Shown piece after piece: positions 20,963-21,506 of a stretch of 21,506 bases of DNA. Under the pieces are notes generated by a model, which had not been told where the DNA came from, did not search any database, and saw nothing but the letters and a program-made list of their open reading frames with translations. Every line of letters starts with the position of its first letter. The first letter of the stretch is position 1. A program made the position numbers and the translations under genes. Source of the DNA: a virus; the IMG/VR virus record IMGVR_UViG_3300027754_000501, positions 1-21,506 of that record; one strand, 5' to 3'.

Positions 20963-21506
20963 TTATTGAAATTTTAATAGTTTATAATTCATTCGTAATT
21001 TTTCCTTCCAAAATTCAGATTCGTTTTTATACGCCTGGCAAATCGCTCGAAATTTTCCGTACGTTGAATTTTTTGAGTAAATTATTTTTTTTGCTTTTAC
21101 TTCTCCGATTCCTTTCACGCCTTTTATATTATCGCATGCATCCCCAACTAAAAACAGTTCACAAAGTAAATTTTCGCAGTCGGTTTTTGTCATGTTTTTA
21201 AACCCTTTTCGAATCTTAAATTCTTCGCCGTTTTCGTCGTATCTTTTGAGTTGGTAATAATCAAAATGCAGGCCTTCAATTTGCTTTAAATCTTTGTCGA
21301 TTGAACAAATTATATAATCGTTGACGTTTAATAACTGAGCGTTGTAATAAATAAGGTCGTCCGCTTCGTATTCGTCATGAGCAAATGAATTATTCCAATA
21401 CTCTATCAAATAATTTCGTAACTCAGAAATCCAACGATTCGGTTTTTTACGATTTGCTTTGTATTGTGGATCTATTTCCTTTCGAAAGTTGTTTTTACAT
21501 TTTGTA
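20963..21506 (-). CDS. 5'-3' exonuclease (T5/FEN-like), N-terminus beyond the window
   Basis: A frame runs from the window edge to TAA at 20963, about 181 residues. The first in-frame alternative start (TTG at 21409) is not the true start, since the frame is open upstream and encodes FRKEIDPQYKANRKKPNRW, the YKANR clamp of flap endonucleases. The later part has the metal-site acids (EYEADDLI, SIDKDLKQ) and the helix-hairpin-helix VGDACDNIKGVKGIGEVKAK. It would digest 5' ends or primers in phage replication, like T5 D15 or the T7 exonuclease class. The small size suggests a free-standing enzyme and not a polymerase domain. It starts the visible early operon. Confidence 0.88.
   Translation of the reverse strand, partial: TKCKNNFRKEIDPQYKANRKKPNRWISELRNYLIEYWNNSFAHDEYEADDLIYYNAQLLNVNDYIICSIDKDLKQIEGLHFDYYQLKRYDENGEEFKIRKGFKNMTKTDCENLLCELFLVGDACDNIKGVKGIGEVKAKKIIYSKNSTYGKFRAICQAYKNESEFWKEKLRMNYKLLKFQ

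Noticed and set aside
20963-21409. Exonuclease starting at TTG 21409
   Set aside because: The frame continues to the window edge and encodes the conserved YKANR region upstream, so this is not the real start.
1-21506. CRISPR arrays, tRNA genes, integrase, attachment sites, insertion sequences
   Set aside because: I looked for spaced repeats, tRNA arm motifs and transposase or recombinase motifs on both strands and saw none.

Overview
The window is about two thirds A+T. Every gene I can support lies on the minus strand, so transcription runs from high to low coordinates. It is a stretch of a tailed phage or prophage of a Bacteroidetes host, most likely Flavobacteriia. The host call rests on two promoters of the Flavobacterium type (TTG, 19 bp, TAAATTTG), on A-rich start-site leaders instead of clear Shine-Dalgarno sequences, and on virion proteins of types I know from flavobacterial phages. 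There is a tape measure and a tail-tube protein but no sheath, which suggests a siphovirus. I see no integrase, lysis gene or tRNA, so free phage and prophage cannot be told apart here.

Layout in transcription order. (1) 21506-20007, early/replication block: the 3' part of a 5'-3' exonuclease, small unknown proteins, a possible ssDNA-binding protein with an acidic tail, a helix-turn-helix protein and a coupled 27-aa ORF, closed by an intrinsic terminator (19953-19990). (2) 19943-19238: a promoter and three small genes, one a 30-residue membrane peptide. (3) 19257 down to 16516: a second promoter, a two-helix membrane protein, a sigma factor, a Cys-motif protein, a ParB-like protein and a C5-cytosine methyltransferase. 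(4) 16489-15022: small and large terminase. (5) 15012-7097: tail module, with a tail assembly chaperone that carries a strong -1 frameshift signal, tail completion proteins, two large tail proteins and the tape measure. (6) 7085-3454: head module, with XkdF-type prohead protease, three small proteins, scaffold, decoration protein and major capsid protein. (7) 3363-1: tail tube, a small beta protein, portal and head-tail adaptor, the last running off the left edge.

The genes are packed tightly, many with 1-20 nt stop/start overlaps. Two intrinsic terminators sit inside the virion operon, one just after the capsid gene and one just after the tail-tube gene, where they could set expression levels. 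The sigma factor lies between the early and virion genes and is the obvious candidate for late-gene control. The module order is unusual: the tail genes lie between terminase and the head genes, and the portal is near the end instead of next to the terminase.

Six genes were found by direct reading: 27, 30, 54, 54 and 57 aa, plus the 196 visible residues of the adaptor. One start was revised: the 2379 gene starts at 2711, because the longer reading runs back through a terminator. No database search was possible, so family names rest on remembered motifs.
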